64,000 nt of DNA from Sphingomonadales bacterium (GTDB lineage Bacteria; Pseudomonadota; Alphaproteobacteria; Sphingomonadales; Sphingomonadaceae). The stretch lies in the NCBI GenBank assembly GCA_027486895.1, contig JAIXOE010000054.1, forward strand, positions 38,894-102,893. Reading direction: 5' to 3'. Both the position numbers and the translations under genes were made by a program. The notes beneath the pieces are model-generated. The model had not been told where the DNA came from. It saw nothing but the letters and a program-made list of their open reading frames with translations, and ran no database searches. Of the stretch, positions 8,505 to 16,206 are shown one piece after another; position 1 is the first letter of the stretch, and each line of letters opens with the position of its first letter.

Positions 8505-9557
8505 ATGTCATTGTTAGAAGCACGCAACAGCTACAAGCCCTTTGAATATCCTTGGGCCTATGACTTCTGGAAACGCCAGCAGCAGATCCATTGGTTGCCC
8601 GAAGAAGTGCCATTGGGCGAAGATTGCCGCGATTGGGCGCAGAAGCTTTCGGACCACGAACGCAATCTGCTGACGCAAATCTTCCGCTTCTTCACGCAAG
8701 CCGATATCGAGGTGCAGAATTGCTACCACGAAAATTACGGCCGCGTGTTCAAGCCGACTGAAGTCAAGATGATGCTGACCGCGTTCTCCAACATGGAAAC
8801 CGTCCATGTCGCGGCGTACAGCCACTTGCTCGACACCATCGGCATGCCCGAAAGCGAATATAGCGCCTTCCTCGAATATGAAGAAATGGCGGCGAAGGTC
8901 GATTATATCCACCAGTTCGGCGTCGATACCGACGAAGACATTGCCCGCACATTGGCGATGTTCGGCGGCTTTACCGAAGGCTTGCAGCTGTTCGCATCCT
9001 TCGCGATGCTGATGAACTTCCCGCGCTTCAACAAGATGAAGGGCATGGGGCAAATCGTATCCTGGTCGGTCCGCGATGAATCGCTGCACTGCGAAGGCAT
9101 CACCAAGCTGTTCCACGCATTCTGTGCAGAGCGCGGTTGCCTCACCAAGTCGGTGAAGGAAGACATTATCGATTGCTGCCAGAAGGTCGTCCGTCTGGAA
9201 GACGCGTTCATCGACCTCGCGTTCGAAATGGGCCCCGTCCCCGGCATGACCGCCAAGGAAATCAAGCGCTACATCCGCTACATCGCCGATTGGCGTCTGG
9301 GCCAGCTGGGCCTGCCCGCAATCTACATGGTCGAAGACCACCCGCTGCCATGGCTCGCGCCATTGTTGAACGGTGTCGAGCACGCCAACTTCTTCGAAAC
9401 CCGCGCGACCGAGTACAGCAAGGCGTCGACACGTGGCGATTGGGGCCAAGTGTGGAACAGCTTCGACAACCGCAAAAAGAAGATCATCGGCATCGAACCC
9501 GCCGCCGAAAATGACGGCGTGGATATGTTCGAACAAGCTGGGGTTGCTGCGGAATAG
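8505..9557 (+). CDS. nrdB: Ribonucleoside-diphosphate reductase class I, beta subunit
   Basis: A 350-residue ferritin-like all-helical protein. Diiron ligands and the radical site are visible: Asp in FTQADIEVQN, the ExxH and radical Tyr in METVHVAAYSHLLD, Glu in FTEGLQLFAS and the second ExxH in RDESLHCEG. The Tyr is kept, so a tyrosyl radical (class Ia/b type) is expected rather than the Phe of class Ic. No ATP-cone is present here either. AAGGAAA lies eight bases upstream of the ATG. It is the second gene of the nrdAB operon and ends in a strong hairpin. Confidence 0.95.
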   Translation: MSLLEARNSYKPFEYPWAYDFWKRQQQIHWLPEEVPLGEDCRDWAQKLSDHERNLLTQIFRFFTQADIEVQNCYHENYGRVFKPTEVKMMLTAFSNMETVHVAAYSHLLDTIGMPESEYSAFLEYEEMAAKVDYIHQFGVDTDEDIARTLAMFGGFTEGLQLFASFAMLMNFPRFNKMKGMGQIVSWSVRDESLHCEGITKLFHAFCAERGCLTKSVKEDIIDCCQKVVRLEDAFIDLAFEMGPVPGMTAKEIKRYIRYIADWRLGQLGLPAIYMVEDHPLPWLAPLLNGVEHANFFETRATEYSKASTRGDWGQVWNSFDNRKKKIIGIEPAAENDGVDMFEQAGVAAE

Positions 9558-9603
9558 TATTATTCGAGGCGCACGCTGTTCTAATGAGAACTATATAATT
9601 TTG

Positions 9604-9650
9604 GAGGGTTCCAAGCACAAAATCTGCGCTTGGAGCCCTCTCTTGTTATT
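9604..9650 (+). terminator. Terminator after nrdB
   Basis: Thirteen-base arms (9604-9616 and 9628-9640) pair with one G-T wobble; the tail TCTTGTTATT is T-rich but imperfect. Confidence 0.65.
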
Positions 9651-9792
9651 GCTGCCGATAAAATCGGTCTAGCTTGTACAAGATGATAAGGGAGATTTCC
9701 TTACCTACACCGCAATCTTTGATCTGGCGCAATGTGCGACGGGTCCATTTGGCGCACAACATGGTTATCCCGTTTGAAAAGGAACCATATCG

Positions 9793-10038
9793 ATGTCGCA
9801 TACACCCCATGACCTTCATTCTGAATTCCCTGACGCCACCGAAGCGCTGCGCACGCTGAAAACGGACAATGAGCATTTCGGCAAGCTGGCCGCACAATAT
9901 CATGAGGTGAACCGCGAAATTCACCGCATCGACAGCGGCATTGAGCCAGCGTCCGATGACCGTACCGAGGAGCTGAAGAAAGAACGGCTGTCGATTCTCG
10001 ATCAGGTTGCGGTGATGATCAAGGATGTCACGCCGTGA
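9793..10038 (+). CDS. DUF465 (YdcH-like) small coiled-coil protein
   Basis: 81 residues, fully helical. The pattern DNEHFGKLAAQYHEVNREIHRIDSGIEPASDDRTEELKKERL is the DUF465 signature. The family is widespread in Proteobacteria and of unknown function. AAAAGGAACC precedes the ATG. Its TGA overlaps the GTG start of the next gene, so the two are likely translated together. Confidence 0.85.
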   Translation: MSHTPHDLHSEFPDATEALRTLKTDNEHFGKLAAQYHEVNREIHRIDSGIEPASDDRTEELKKERLSILDQVAVMIKDVTP

Positions 10039-10355
10039 CCGACACGCCAGCGATCAAGACCGAGCTGCTGCGCAGGCTGACTGAACTGGAGGAACGCGCG
10101 GTCCGGATTGAAACCGACATGACCGCGCCGATGGCTGCCGATTCCGAGGAGCAAGCAACCGAGGCGGCGGACGATGAACCGCTGACCACCGAAGATGCGA
10201 TGGTCGGGCGGGAAATCGCCGCGATCCGCGCTGCCATCGGGCGCATTGACGCCGGGCATTATGGCACGTGCCTGAACTGCGGCGCAAAAATCCCCCCTGC
10301 CCGCCTTGCCGCGATGCCAGAGGCAACATTGTGTATGGATTGCGCCACATCCTAG
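10035..10355 (+). CDS. DksA/TraR-type C4 zinc-finger protein
   Basis: 106 residues: a helical hairpin with an acidic stretch in the middle, then HYGTCLNCGAKIPPARLAAMPEATLCMDC, a four-cysteine zinc finger of the DksA/TraR family. Such proteins enter the RNA polymerase secondary channel. This one is short (E. coli DksA is 151 residues) and resembles the many alphaproteobacterial DksA-like paralogues. The coiled-coil tip motif DxxDxA of true DksA is not clear. It starts at GTG 10035, overlapping the upstream stop. Confidence 0.82.
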   Translation: MTDTPAIKTELLRRLTELEERAVRIETDMTAPMAADSEEQATEAADDEPLTTEDAMVGREIAAIRAAIGRIDAGHYGTCLNCGAKIPPARLAAMPEATLCMDCATS

Positions 10356-10401
10356 CAACAGGGTGCTTTGACGCCCTGTGCGCTTTGTGCAAGATTTGGC
10401 C

Positions 10402-10827
10402 ATGATCATTCAGCTTGTCGTTTCGACCATCATGGTGCTGGTCACCGTTGTCATTCACGGCGGCGGGCTTGCGATCCTTGGCCATATGTTGCGCGGCGAG
10501 GTTCAGGTGGAGCGCGCGCATCATGGGCCGGGGCTTTCGCCGCGCACCATGGGATTTACGCTGGCGCTGGTGTGCGCGTTGTTCGTGCTGCACGGTATTG
10601 AAATCTGGCTCTACGCATTTCTGTACGAAGGCATTGGCGCAGTAAAAGACCTTGAAACCGCGGTCTATTTTTCCACGATCAGCTATGCCGGTATTGGTTT
10701 TGACGACCGCTATATTGACCCCGCATGGCGCCTCGTCGCCGCGATTGAGGGGATTAACGGGCTGTTGTTGCTGGGATGGTCAACCGCGTTCTTTGTGACG
10801 ATTGTCGCGCGTCTGGGCCGGCGTTAG
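10402..10827 (+). CDS. Two-helix ion-channel family membrane protein
   Basis: About 141 residues with four hydrophobic segments (residues about 3-25, 50-72, 110-125, 118-138). The second half has the pore-loop layout of the bacterial two-TM ion channel family: LETAVYFSTISYAGIGFDD followed by a helix with GLLLLGWSTAFFVTIV. The filter reads TISYAGIGF where potassium channels have TxGYGD, so ion selectivity is unknown. GTG at 10378 is an alternative start. Its stop lies in a 26-base sequence repeated at 11045. Confidence 0.72.
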   Translation: MIIQLVVSTIMVLVTVVIHGGGLAILGHMLRGEVQVERAHHGPGLSPRTMGFTLALVCALFVLHGIEIWLYAFLYEGIGAVKDLETAVYFSTISYAGIGFDDRYIDPAWRLVAAIEGINGLLLLGWSTAFFVTIVARLGRR

Positions 10828-10846
10828 CACCAGGGACGCCGACCGC
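10821..10846. repeat. 26-base repeat, copy 1 (nuclease tail fossil)
   Basis: 24 of 26 bases match 11045-11070. On the minus strand it encodes ESGRRPWC-stop, nearly the same as the EGGRRPWC-stop that ends the SNase-like gene. Here it has no reading frame behind it, so it looks like a leftover of a duplicated or displaced nuclease 3' end. Confidence 0.6.
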
Positions 10847-10904
10847 TTTCTATTTTGGCAAAAACATGTCAGCTTGTCGCAGTTGAGTTTGGCAGGAGGG
10901 TAAG

Positions 10905-11051
10905 ATGGAAAAGTTCGACAAACGCTTTTTGGGTGCCGGAATTGCTATGGGCGTTGGATATGGTGTCGCCACGGATAACCTTGCAATTGGGCTCGCGCTT
11001 GGCGTTGCCTTGGGCCTTGCGATCGGGCGTTGGCGCGGGTCAAAGCGTTAG
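10905..11051 (+). CDS. Small glycine-rich membrane protein, 48 aa
   Basis: An ORF of 48 codons with a strong GGAGGG Shine-Dalgarno four bases upstream of ATG. The translation has a short charged start (MEKFDKRF) and one long hydrophobic helix with repeated small residues (GAGIAMGVGYGVA, GLALGVALGLAIG), a glycine-zipper pattern, then a basic tail WRGSKR. It overlaps the convergent nuclease stop by four bases. Function unknown; the ribosome site and composition argue that it is real. Confidence 0.6.
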   Translation: MEKFDKRFLGAGIAMGVGYGVATDNLAIGLALGVALGLAIGRWRGSKR

Positions 11052-11070
11052 CACCAGGGCCGCCGGCCGC
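11045..11070. repeat. 26-base repeat, copy 2
   Basis: The partner of 10821-10846 (24/26 identical). It carries both the stop of the 48-residue plus-strand ORF and the 3' end of the minus-strand nuclease gene. Confidence 0.6.
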
Positions 11071-11695
11071 CTTCATAATAACGCGCAAGGCCTTCATGCA
11101 CGAGCACAGCGCCAAGGCTTTCCCCGCCGCGCGTTAATATACGCAGCTTGCGTCCGTAGCGGTCTTCGTCGCGGTTGATCGATTGCAGTGTGAACGGTCC
11201 GGCATTCACAAGCTCCTGCAAGCGCCGTGTCGCGGCCGCGCCCAACTCAGCCTCCGAAGGGCATCGGGGCGGGTGTGTTTCGGGTGTGTCGATGTCGGCA
11301 ATGCGGATTTTGACGCCCCGATAATGCAGCGTGTCGCCATCAACGACGCAATTGGTGCCTCCGCCGCTGTGGCACAGGCCAAAGGCCGCAGATTCGGTAT
11401 CGGTGGCGCTGGCGCTGGCGGCAAATGTCGCAACTGATGCCGGAATAGCGACGTCGGGCGCCATTGCCTTCCACACGATCCAAAAACCGAACAGCGGCGT
11501 GGTCAGCATCAGCAACACAAAGCGCGTATCAAAACTAGGCGCGCTTCTGAAGCGGCGGGCCTTTGGCTTAACATAAGCCGTCCGCTGGACCCATGCCGGC
11601 GTGCCATAGCGGATCGACGATGGCTCGCGCGGCTCGTCCAGCCCGTCCTTGCGCCGCCCGCGGCCACCTTCAATGATCCGAAAATGTTTTCCCAT
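11048..11695 (-). CDS. Membrane-anchored thermonuclease (SNase-like)
   Basis: 215 residues. Residues 1-55 are a basic cytoplasmic stretch, about 58-75 a transmembrane helix, and 105-215 a staphylococcal-nuclease-like OB fold. Key residues match the family: VVDGDTLHYRG, RIADIDTPE (Arg and Asp), EAELGAAATRRL (Glu) and DRYGRKLR (Arg). The catalytic part should face the periplasm; it may degrade nucleic acid for salvage or biofilm matrix. It ends EGGRRPWC in a sequence repeated at 10821. Confidence 0.82.
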   Translation of the reverse strand: MGKHFRIIEGGRGRRKDGLDEPREPSSIRYGTPAWVQRTAYVKPKARRFRSAPSFDTRFVLLMLTTPLFGFWIVWKAMAPDVAIPASVATFAASASATDTESAAFGLCHSGGGTNCVVDGDTLHYRGVKIRIADIDTPETHPPRCPSEAELGAAATRRLQELVNAGPFTLQSINRDEDRYGRKLRILTRGGESLGAVLVHEGLARYYEGGRRPWC

Positions 11696-11785
11696 GATAC
11701 CATGGTTTACATTTTAGTCCGAACAACCGGTTAATGTCGCGGCGAGTTGATTCAATTTTGGATGCATTACCCAGCAGCGCGCATC

Positions 11786-11816
11786 AAAAGACCGCCGGGA
11801 TTGCGCCCGACGGTCC
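11786..11816 (-). terminator. Terminator of OMP gene (minus strand)
   Basis: Read on the minus strand, GGACCGTCGGG and CCCGGCGGTC form a stem around CGCAAT, followed by TTTT. It lies about 40 bases after the barrel protein stop. Confidence 0.6.
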
Positions 11817-11853
11817 AAGAATTGATCCGCAGAAGCGGGTCTATTGCGGCGAA

Positions 11854-12465
11854 CTAGAAACGAACGCCCACGCCAACCACGGCTTGATGACGGTCAACGT
11901 CGATTTCACGGTCGAAATCATCCTGGCCAATGTCGAGATTCTTATAATTCGAATAACGATATTCAGCCTTGATGAAGCCGCTTGGTCCAAACAGGTTAAA
12001 CTTCTGTTCAATCCCGGCGCCCAAACGGTAGCCGTCGGCAGTTACGCCATTGTTGAAGATCGTGCCTGCGCCATTATCGAAACGGCCTTCGAACTTCGCA
12101 TTGGTGTATCCACCCTTTGCGTAGATCATGGTCGTTGGTGTCACGGCAAAACCAAGACGCGCGCCGATATACAGATCACGGTCGGTGTTCAGACGGAAGG
12201 AATCTCCAACCGTCACAAGGTCATTCGCGGTTCCCTTAACGTCGGAATCGGCGAATGCACCTTCGATACCGGCAATAACGCCGCCAAGTTGAAAATCATA
12301 TCCCGCCGCGATGCCATACATCAAATCGCCTTTGCCTTCGCTGACATCATCATAGCCAACGAGGCCTTCGATATGTGGTCCGGTAAAGGGTGCGGATTCC
12401 TGCGCGAATGCAGGGGTGGCAAGTGCAGTGGAGAGGAGTGCTGCACCGATTAAAAGTTTACGCAT
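11854..12465 (-). CDS. Outer-membrane beta-barrel protein (OmpA-like/porin family)
   Basis: 203 residues: a signal peptide of about 22 residues ending ATPAFAQ, then alternating amphipathic strands (GPHIEGLVGYD, MYGIAAGYDFQLGG, YIGARLGFAV, MIYAKGGYTN, GYRLGAGIEQKF, FIKAEYRYSNYKN) and a C-terminal VVGVGVRF ending in Phe, the BamA recognition signature. It fits the 8-strand OMP_b-brl class common in alphaproteobacteria. No peptidoglycan-binding domain. Precise role unknown. Confidence 0.85.
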   Translation of the reverse strand: MRKLLIGAALLSTALATPAFAQESAPFTGPHIEGLVGYDDVSEGKGDLMYGIAAGYDFQLGGVIAGIEGAFADSDVKGTANDLVTVGDSFRLNTDRDLYIGARLGFAVTPTTMIYAKGGYTNAKFEGRFDNGAGTIFNNGVTADGYRLGAGIEQKFNLFGPSGFIKAEYRYSNYKNLDIGQDDFDREIDVDRHQAVVGVGVRF

Positions 12466-12645
12466 TTTTTGTATCCATTTTCAATCAAACTGACGCCATC
12501 ATTGTAGCGCCACTCAACAAACCGAACCGCTGCGGGGATAGTTTCATGAATATAAAACAACGAAGCGCTGTGGTATAATCGCCACAGCAGGCGGGTACAC
12601 GCCCACGGCCTTGCCTCCACCAGTGCTTTTCGGCATGGGCTGAAC

Positions 12646-12978
12646 ATGTCCGAACAACAATATCCCGACACCGCCTTCAAAATACTCACAGCCGCGCAAT
12701 GGGCGCAGTTTCAAGCGGACGGAGTCTTTCATGGCGCACCTGTCGACCTGGCAGATGGGTATATTCACTTGTCGGCCAAGGATCAGTTGCAAGCGACCTT
12801 GGAGAAGCATTTTGCCGGACAGGCGGACCTGATTATTGCAGAGGTCAATCTGGCATTTCTCGGCGATACCATCATTTGGGAAGTATCGCGCGGTGACGCT
12901 CTTTTCCCGCACATATACGGCCCGTTACCCATCGAAGCGGTCATCGGCCATTTTGACTCAGATCAAAGCATGAAGTGA
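12646..12978 (+). CDS. DUF952 family protein
   Basis: 110 residues. The pattern FKILTAAQWAQFQADGVFHGAPVDLADGYIHLSAKDQLQATLEKHFAG, then WEVSRGDALFPHIYGPLP, is the DUF952 signature. The biochemical role is unknown. It stands between a divergent barrel gene and a 34-codon ORF. Confidence 0.85.
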   Translation: MSEQQYPDTAFKILTAAQWAQFQADGVFHGAPVDLADGYIHLSAKDQLQATLEKHFAGQADLIIAEVNLAFLGDTIIWEVSRGDALFPHIYGPLPIEAVIGHFDSDQSMK

Positions 12979-13019
12979 TTTCGCCGCGCATAAGGGTCTC
13001 CTCAACGAAGGAGCCTGTT

Positions 13020-13124
13020 ATGGACGTTTTTCAAATTCCCGCCGTCGCGTTGTTTACTGGAATGATGATATCCTTTGCTGCGGTGATGATCTTCGTCACC
13101 GTCGGAGATGCGATTAAACATTAA
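13020..13124 (+). CDS. Tiny single-helix membrane protein, 34 aa
   Basis: ATG with AAGGAG eight bases upstream; 34 codons encoding one hydrophobic helix (VALFTGMMISFAAVMIFVTVG) with short polar ends. It resembles the many unannotated small membrane proteins of Proteobacteria. It is followed directly by a long hairpin. Function unknown. Confidence 0.55.
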   Translation: MDVFQIPAVALFTGMMISFAAVMIFVTVGDAIKH

Positions 13125-13152
13125 GACCCGCCCCCCTTTCAGGGGACGGGTC
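13125..13152. terminator. Symmetric hairpin between convergent genes
   Basis: GACCCGCCCC and GGGGACGGGTC form a long GC-rich stem. No T run follows on either strand, so termination would depend on the stem alone. It sits between the 34-codon ORF and the minus-strand acidic protein. Confidence 0.45.
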
Positions 13153-13204
13153 CTCCGCTCCTTGATGCAGCGATACCGCTGCCTCAGGAAAACTGGGTTA
13201 GGGG

Positions 13205-13642
13205 TCAGTCCTGACCGCGCGACCGGTTGCCATGGCTATCGACATCGTCGGGCTCAAGCGCAGCTTCGCCCAATGTTTCGGGTTCATCGTCGTCGCTGCG
13301 TTCGCCGCGATAGGCGTCCATATCAATCTGTCCGCTGCGTTCCATCTGGTTCATATGGTCGACAACGTCCTGAGTGTCGTCGGCATATATCTGCGCAGGG
13401 TTGGTCGTGCCGCCATGTTCGGACTCACCATTTGGTATGTTGCGCATGGCATCATCCGACACAGTCTGGGCCTGCGCAGCTTCGTCATCCTGTTCGCTGT
13501 TAAAATTCTCGGGCGCTTCCTGCGAGCGATCAACCGGCCGTTCATCGGCATGATCATTGTCGATATCGACACCTGTTGCCGTGACGGCGGCGTCTGTCAT
13601 AAGCGTGTTGCCTTTAGGGCGGCTATTGTCGGTTTGGGTCAC
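13205..13642 (-). CDS. Acidic disordered hypothetical protein
   Basis: About 145 residues, dominated by Asp, Glu, Gln, Asn and Ser, with no hydrophobic core; probably intrinsically disordered. No family recognised. A GTG at 13642 has AAGGA seven bases upstream and is preferred over GTG 13648 (too close to the site) or ATG 13600. It lies just downstream of the NRDE gene on the same strand, separated by 66 bases. Confidence 0.55.
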   Translation of the reverse strand: MTQTDNSRPKGNTLMTDAAVTATGVDIDNDHADERPVDRSQEAPENFNSEQDDEAAQAQTVSDDAMRNIPNGESEHGGTTNPAQIYADDTQDVVDHMNQMERSGQIDMDAYRGERSDDDEPETLGEAALEPDDVDSHGNRSRGQD

Positions 13643-13708
13643 GGGCACATCCTTTCCTCGGTGGGAAGATGCAAACGCCGCTATCGATGTGCTGTTCCAA
13701 CCAATGGG

Positions 13709-14413
13709 TCAGACGGGCCAATCAAATGTGAAACGGTTCTCGCGTGCAAAGTTACCATCGCGGTCAAATCGCCGTTCCATGATGACCCCTCCACCCTCGT
13801 GGTCAACGGCAACCAAGGTACTGCAGCGGGTCCCATAAATGTTGTTGCGGATGAAAATCGGTGGATCGCCGGAAACAGGACATTCCTCGTCCAAAAGAAC
13901 ATCGAACAGGTCGACCGGATTGCGCCCTTCACCTTCAAACCAAGCCGCAAGCGCGCTGTTCAATCGATCCTTGCGCGGCCACGGCGCTCCCGCCTCCGCA
14001 TTGGATAATCCATAGATGCCGCTGGGCCGTCTTTCCTGCACCGCATTGGGCCGGTTCGCAATATGCGTCAGGCCTTCCTCATCGGCGAGCACGAGATTGA
14101 ACGGGCTAAATGCCTCTACGTTGGTCGGAAGTGCCCCACTTTTTAGCCAGTCCGTGACAAGCGCACCCCGCGACTTTTTGGCAGGGTCCGGGCCATCAGG
14201 GTTGCGTATGTTGGTGACGACACCAAAACGACCATCGGTGTGCACACCCATCCATGTGCCGCGGGACAATAAATCGCGCCCAGCCAGAATCGATGGCGTA
14301 TCCGCCCATGGGCTTAACGGATCGGAAGCGCGGTCGTGAAATTCATCGCGGTTGCCAATGGCTATAAGCTTCCAACGCGGATGCGTCTCCCATGCAACCG
14401 ATACTACGCACAT
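13709..14413 (-). CDS. NRDE family protein (TANGO2-like)
   Basis: 234 residues beginning MCVVSVAWETHP, with the family name motif in AIGNRDEFHDR, then LAGRDLLSRGTWMGVHTDGRFGVVTNIRNP and LSNAEAGAPWPRKDRL. Cys2 is kept, as in Ntn-hydrolase-like members. The human relative TANGO2 has been linked to heme trafficking; the bacterial role is uncertain. The ATG at 14413 has AAGGAACC upstream. It overlaps the SRAP-like gene by ten bases, so they are co-translated. Confidence 0.86.
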   Translation of the reverse strand: MCVVSVAWETHPRWKLIAIGNRDEFHDRASDPLSPWADTPSILAGRDLLSRGTWMGVHTDGRFGVVTNIRNPDGPDPAKKSRGALVTDWLKSGALPTNVEAFSPFNLVLADEEGLTHIANRPNAVQERRPSGIYGLSNAEAGAPWPRKDRLNSALAAWFEGEGRNPVDLFDVLLDEECPVSGDPPIFIRNNIYGTRCSTLVAVDHEGGGVIMERRFDRDGNFARENRFTFDWPV

Positions 14414-14964
14414 GTCGTGGGTTCCTTTTGGGTGGGCACGACGAGGCGAGAAGCCTCTTTCCAATCTGCAGTCAGCCACATTTGCTGCTGCGCGCTGTCC
14501 AGAATGAGCGGCGTGCTGCGCTTTTTCGCGGCATCTGATTCATCATCAACGGTGATCATGGCAAAAACCGGCATATCGGTCAGGTCACGCCAAATGCCCG
14601 CCATCGCAAATATGGCTGCGGGACCGCTTTCAGACATCGTTGGTATCTGGCTGCCGATCGACGTCGCCGGAACAAGGCAGCGTAATTCGATATGCCGCAA
14701 ATTGCCGATCCAGAACGGGCTCGCCACATTGCGTACGGAAGTCACCCATTGCACATCGCCCGCTGGCGTCAGGCTGTTGGGGGCGGGATAACCCCACACC
14801 ATTGGCCGAATGAAGCGCCGCGAGGTTTTGGAGGAGCGAACAATGACCGGCGCGAATGTACCCGGTCTCGGTTCGCCGCCACCCCATGGGTCAGGACCTT
14901 GGTCTGCAGACAGAGCGTCGGCGATATCGCGGGAGTGCGCGTCAAGACGATATGCGCGCGTCAC
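14404..14964 (-). CDS. SRAP-like protein lacking catalytic residues
   Basis: 186 residues with the SRAP (YedK/HMCES) framework: FIRPMVWGYPAP, RNVASPFW, HIELRCLVPAT, AIFAMAGIW, FAMITVDDE, RSTPLIL. Active SRAPs cap abasic DNA through Cys2, with Asn, Glu (in FYEW) and His (in HxRMP) assisting. Here the protein begins MTRAY with no Cys2, the Glu position reads TSIGS, and the His position reads KKRSTP. It therefore looks non-catalytic. GTG start at 14964. It sits 24 bases after the GNAT gene in the same operon. Confidence 0.75.
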   Translation of the reverse strand: MTRAYRLDAHSRDIADALSADQGPDPWGGGEPRPGTFAPVIVRSSKTSRRFIRPMVWGYPAPNSLTPAGDVQWVTSVRNVASPFWIGNLRHIELRCLVPATSIGSQIPTMSESGPAAIFAMAGIWRDLTDMPVFAMITVDDESDAAKKRSTPLILDSAQQQMWLTADWKEASRLVVPTQKEPTTCA

Positions 14965-14988
14965 GCCTGCATTTTTCCGCGCACGCCG

Positions 14989-16140
14989 TCAAAGTTGCTT
15001 TTCGTAGATGCGGTACACCTTGTTGATTTCGCCATTAATCGCCTCACCGACCGAGCGCATCGGGCCATTATCATCAAGGACCCAGCCAAATTCGCCACGG
15101 CTTGCGCCAAATTTGCTGGTGGACGCGTCACGAATAAGGGAGACCAGCATGAAGGCCAGCTGGCTTGCCATTCGCGTGGACTGCAGTTTTTTCATCACGC
15201 CCATCAACGGCACGCGCATCGTGCGGACCTTTGGTGCGCGCAGCCACCAAAGAAGTTTCGCCCAGTTGAACGGGAGCAAGTTTCCGCCAAATCCAGCGAT
15301 CTTTTCGTTGATGTCTGGCCATGTCATCATGAACGCGACGGGTTCACCATCGACCTCCGCAATCCGGATAAGGTCGTTAAAAACGATTGGCTTTAGCTGC
15401 TTTCCGGTATGCGCAACTTCGGCGTCGGTGATGGGCACAAAGCCCCAATTTCCGCTCCATGCGTCATTCAAAATAGACAGGATCAAGGCCGCTTCAGCGT
15501 CAAAATTATCTTTGTTCACCTTGCGAATGACGATGCGTTCATTGCGCACACCAGAGGCGACAATGCGTTCAACCAGCGGCGGAAAAGGCACATCAATCGG
15601 GATTTGATAGGTGTAGAGATCTTTGACGCCCGCATATCCGGCGGCTTCAATCCACGCGCCATAAGCGGCATTATGATAGCCCATCAATATCGTTGGCGGA
15701 TGATCGTGGCCATCAATTAGCAGCCCGGGTTCTTCCCAAATAGAAAGGCTCAGCGGCCCAAGCGAGCGCACCATTTTTTTGTCGCGTAGCCAATTTTCAG
15801 CAGCCAATATCAGCAATTTGGCTATAGCTTCATCTTCAGCTTCAAAAAATCCCCAGTTGCCGACGCCGGGGCCCATGCCCTGCTCTGGTGGCTGATTTAG
15901 CGCGAGAAAATCCAAATGTGCGGATATCCGGCCAACAACTTTTCCGCCTCTTTCCGCCAGAAAAAGCTGCGCCTCACCATGTTCGAACCACGGGTTCTTG
16001 CCGGGCGTAATGGTCGCCATGACATCACCCTTCAATGGCGGCACCCAGTTGGGATCATTCGCGTAAAGCCGGAATGGCAGGTCAATAAAAGCCCGTTTGT
16101 CTGCCTTGGTCAAAACCGGCCGAATGTTGATGTCTGTCAT
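14989..16140 (-). CDS. GNAT-fold N-acyltransferase, likely bacterial ceramide synthase
   Basis: 383 residues. The N-terminal half opens INIRPVLTKADKRAFIDLPFRLYANDPNWVPP and contains LAERGGKVVGRISAHLD; a block around residues 155-170 (NAAYGAWIEAAGYAGV) matches the C-terminal helix-strand motif of Gcn5-related acyltransferases; VDGEPVAFMMTWPD suggests a second GNAT-like half. In Caulobacter a GNAT-type enzyme near spt acylates the long-chain base to make ceramide (bCerS). The match here is by fold, length and neighbourhood (lptFG, lipid kinase, spt-acp-cerR within 8 kb), so the ceramide synthase role is an inference. GGGGA precedes the ATG. Confidence 0.7.
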   Translation of the reverse strand: MTDINIRPVLTKADKRAFIDLPFRLYANDPNWVPPLKGDVMATITPGKNPWFEHGEAQLFLAERGGKVVGRISAHLDFLALNQPPEQGMGPGVGNWGFFEAEDEAIAKLLILAAENWLRDKKMVRSLGPLSLSIWEEPGLLIDGHDHPPTILMGYHNAAYGAWIEAAGYAGVKDLYTYQIPIDVPFPPLVERIVASGVRNERIVIRKVNKDNFDAEAALILSILNDAWSGNWGFVPITDAEVAHTGKQLKPIVFNDLIRIAEVDGEPVAFMMTWPDINEKIAGFGGNLLPFNWAKLLWWLRAPKVRTMRVPLMGVMKKLQSTRMASQLAFMLVSLIRDASTSKFGASRGEFGWVLDDNGPMRSVGEAINGEINKVYRIYEKQL

Positions 16141-16206
16141 AGTGATTCCCCGAGATCTTCTTTAAACTGCTGGCCGAACTTCCCCGGCCTAAGCGCCGCC
16201 GTCGGC

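Noticed and set aside
8514..9536. 340-codon open frame antisense to nrdB
   Set aside because: Fully inside nrdB, His/Asp-rich without family features; a codon-bias shadow.
14989..16140. Reading the GNAT protein as a dATP pyrophosphohydrolase
   Set aside because: Similar proteins are sometimes labelled so, but no Nudix or pyrophosphatase motif is visible, while GNAT blocks are.
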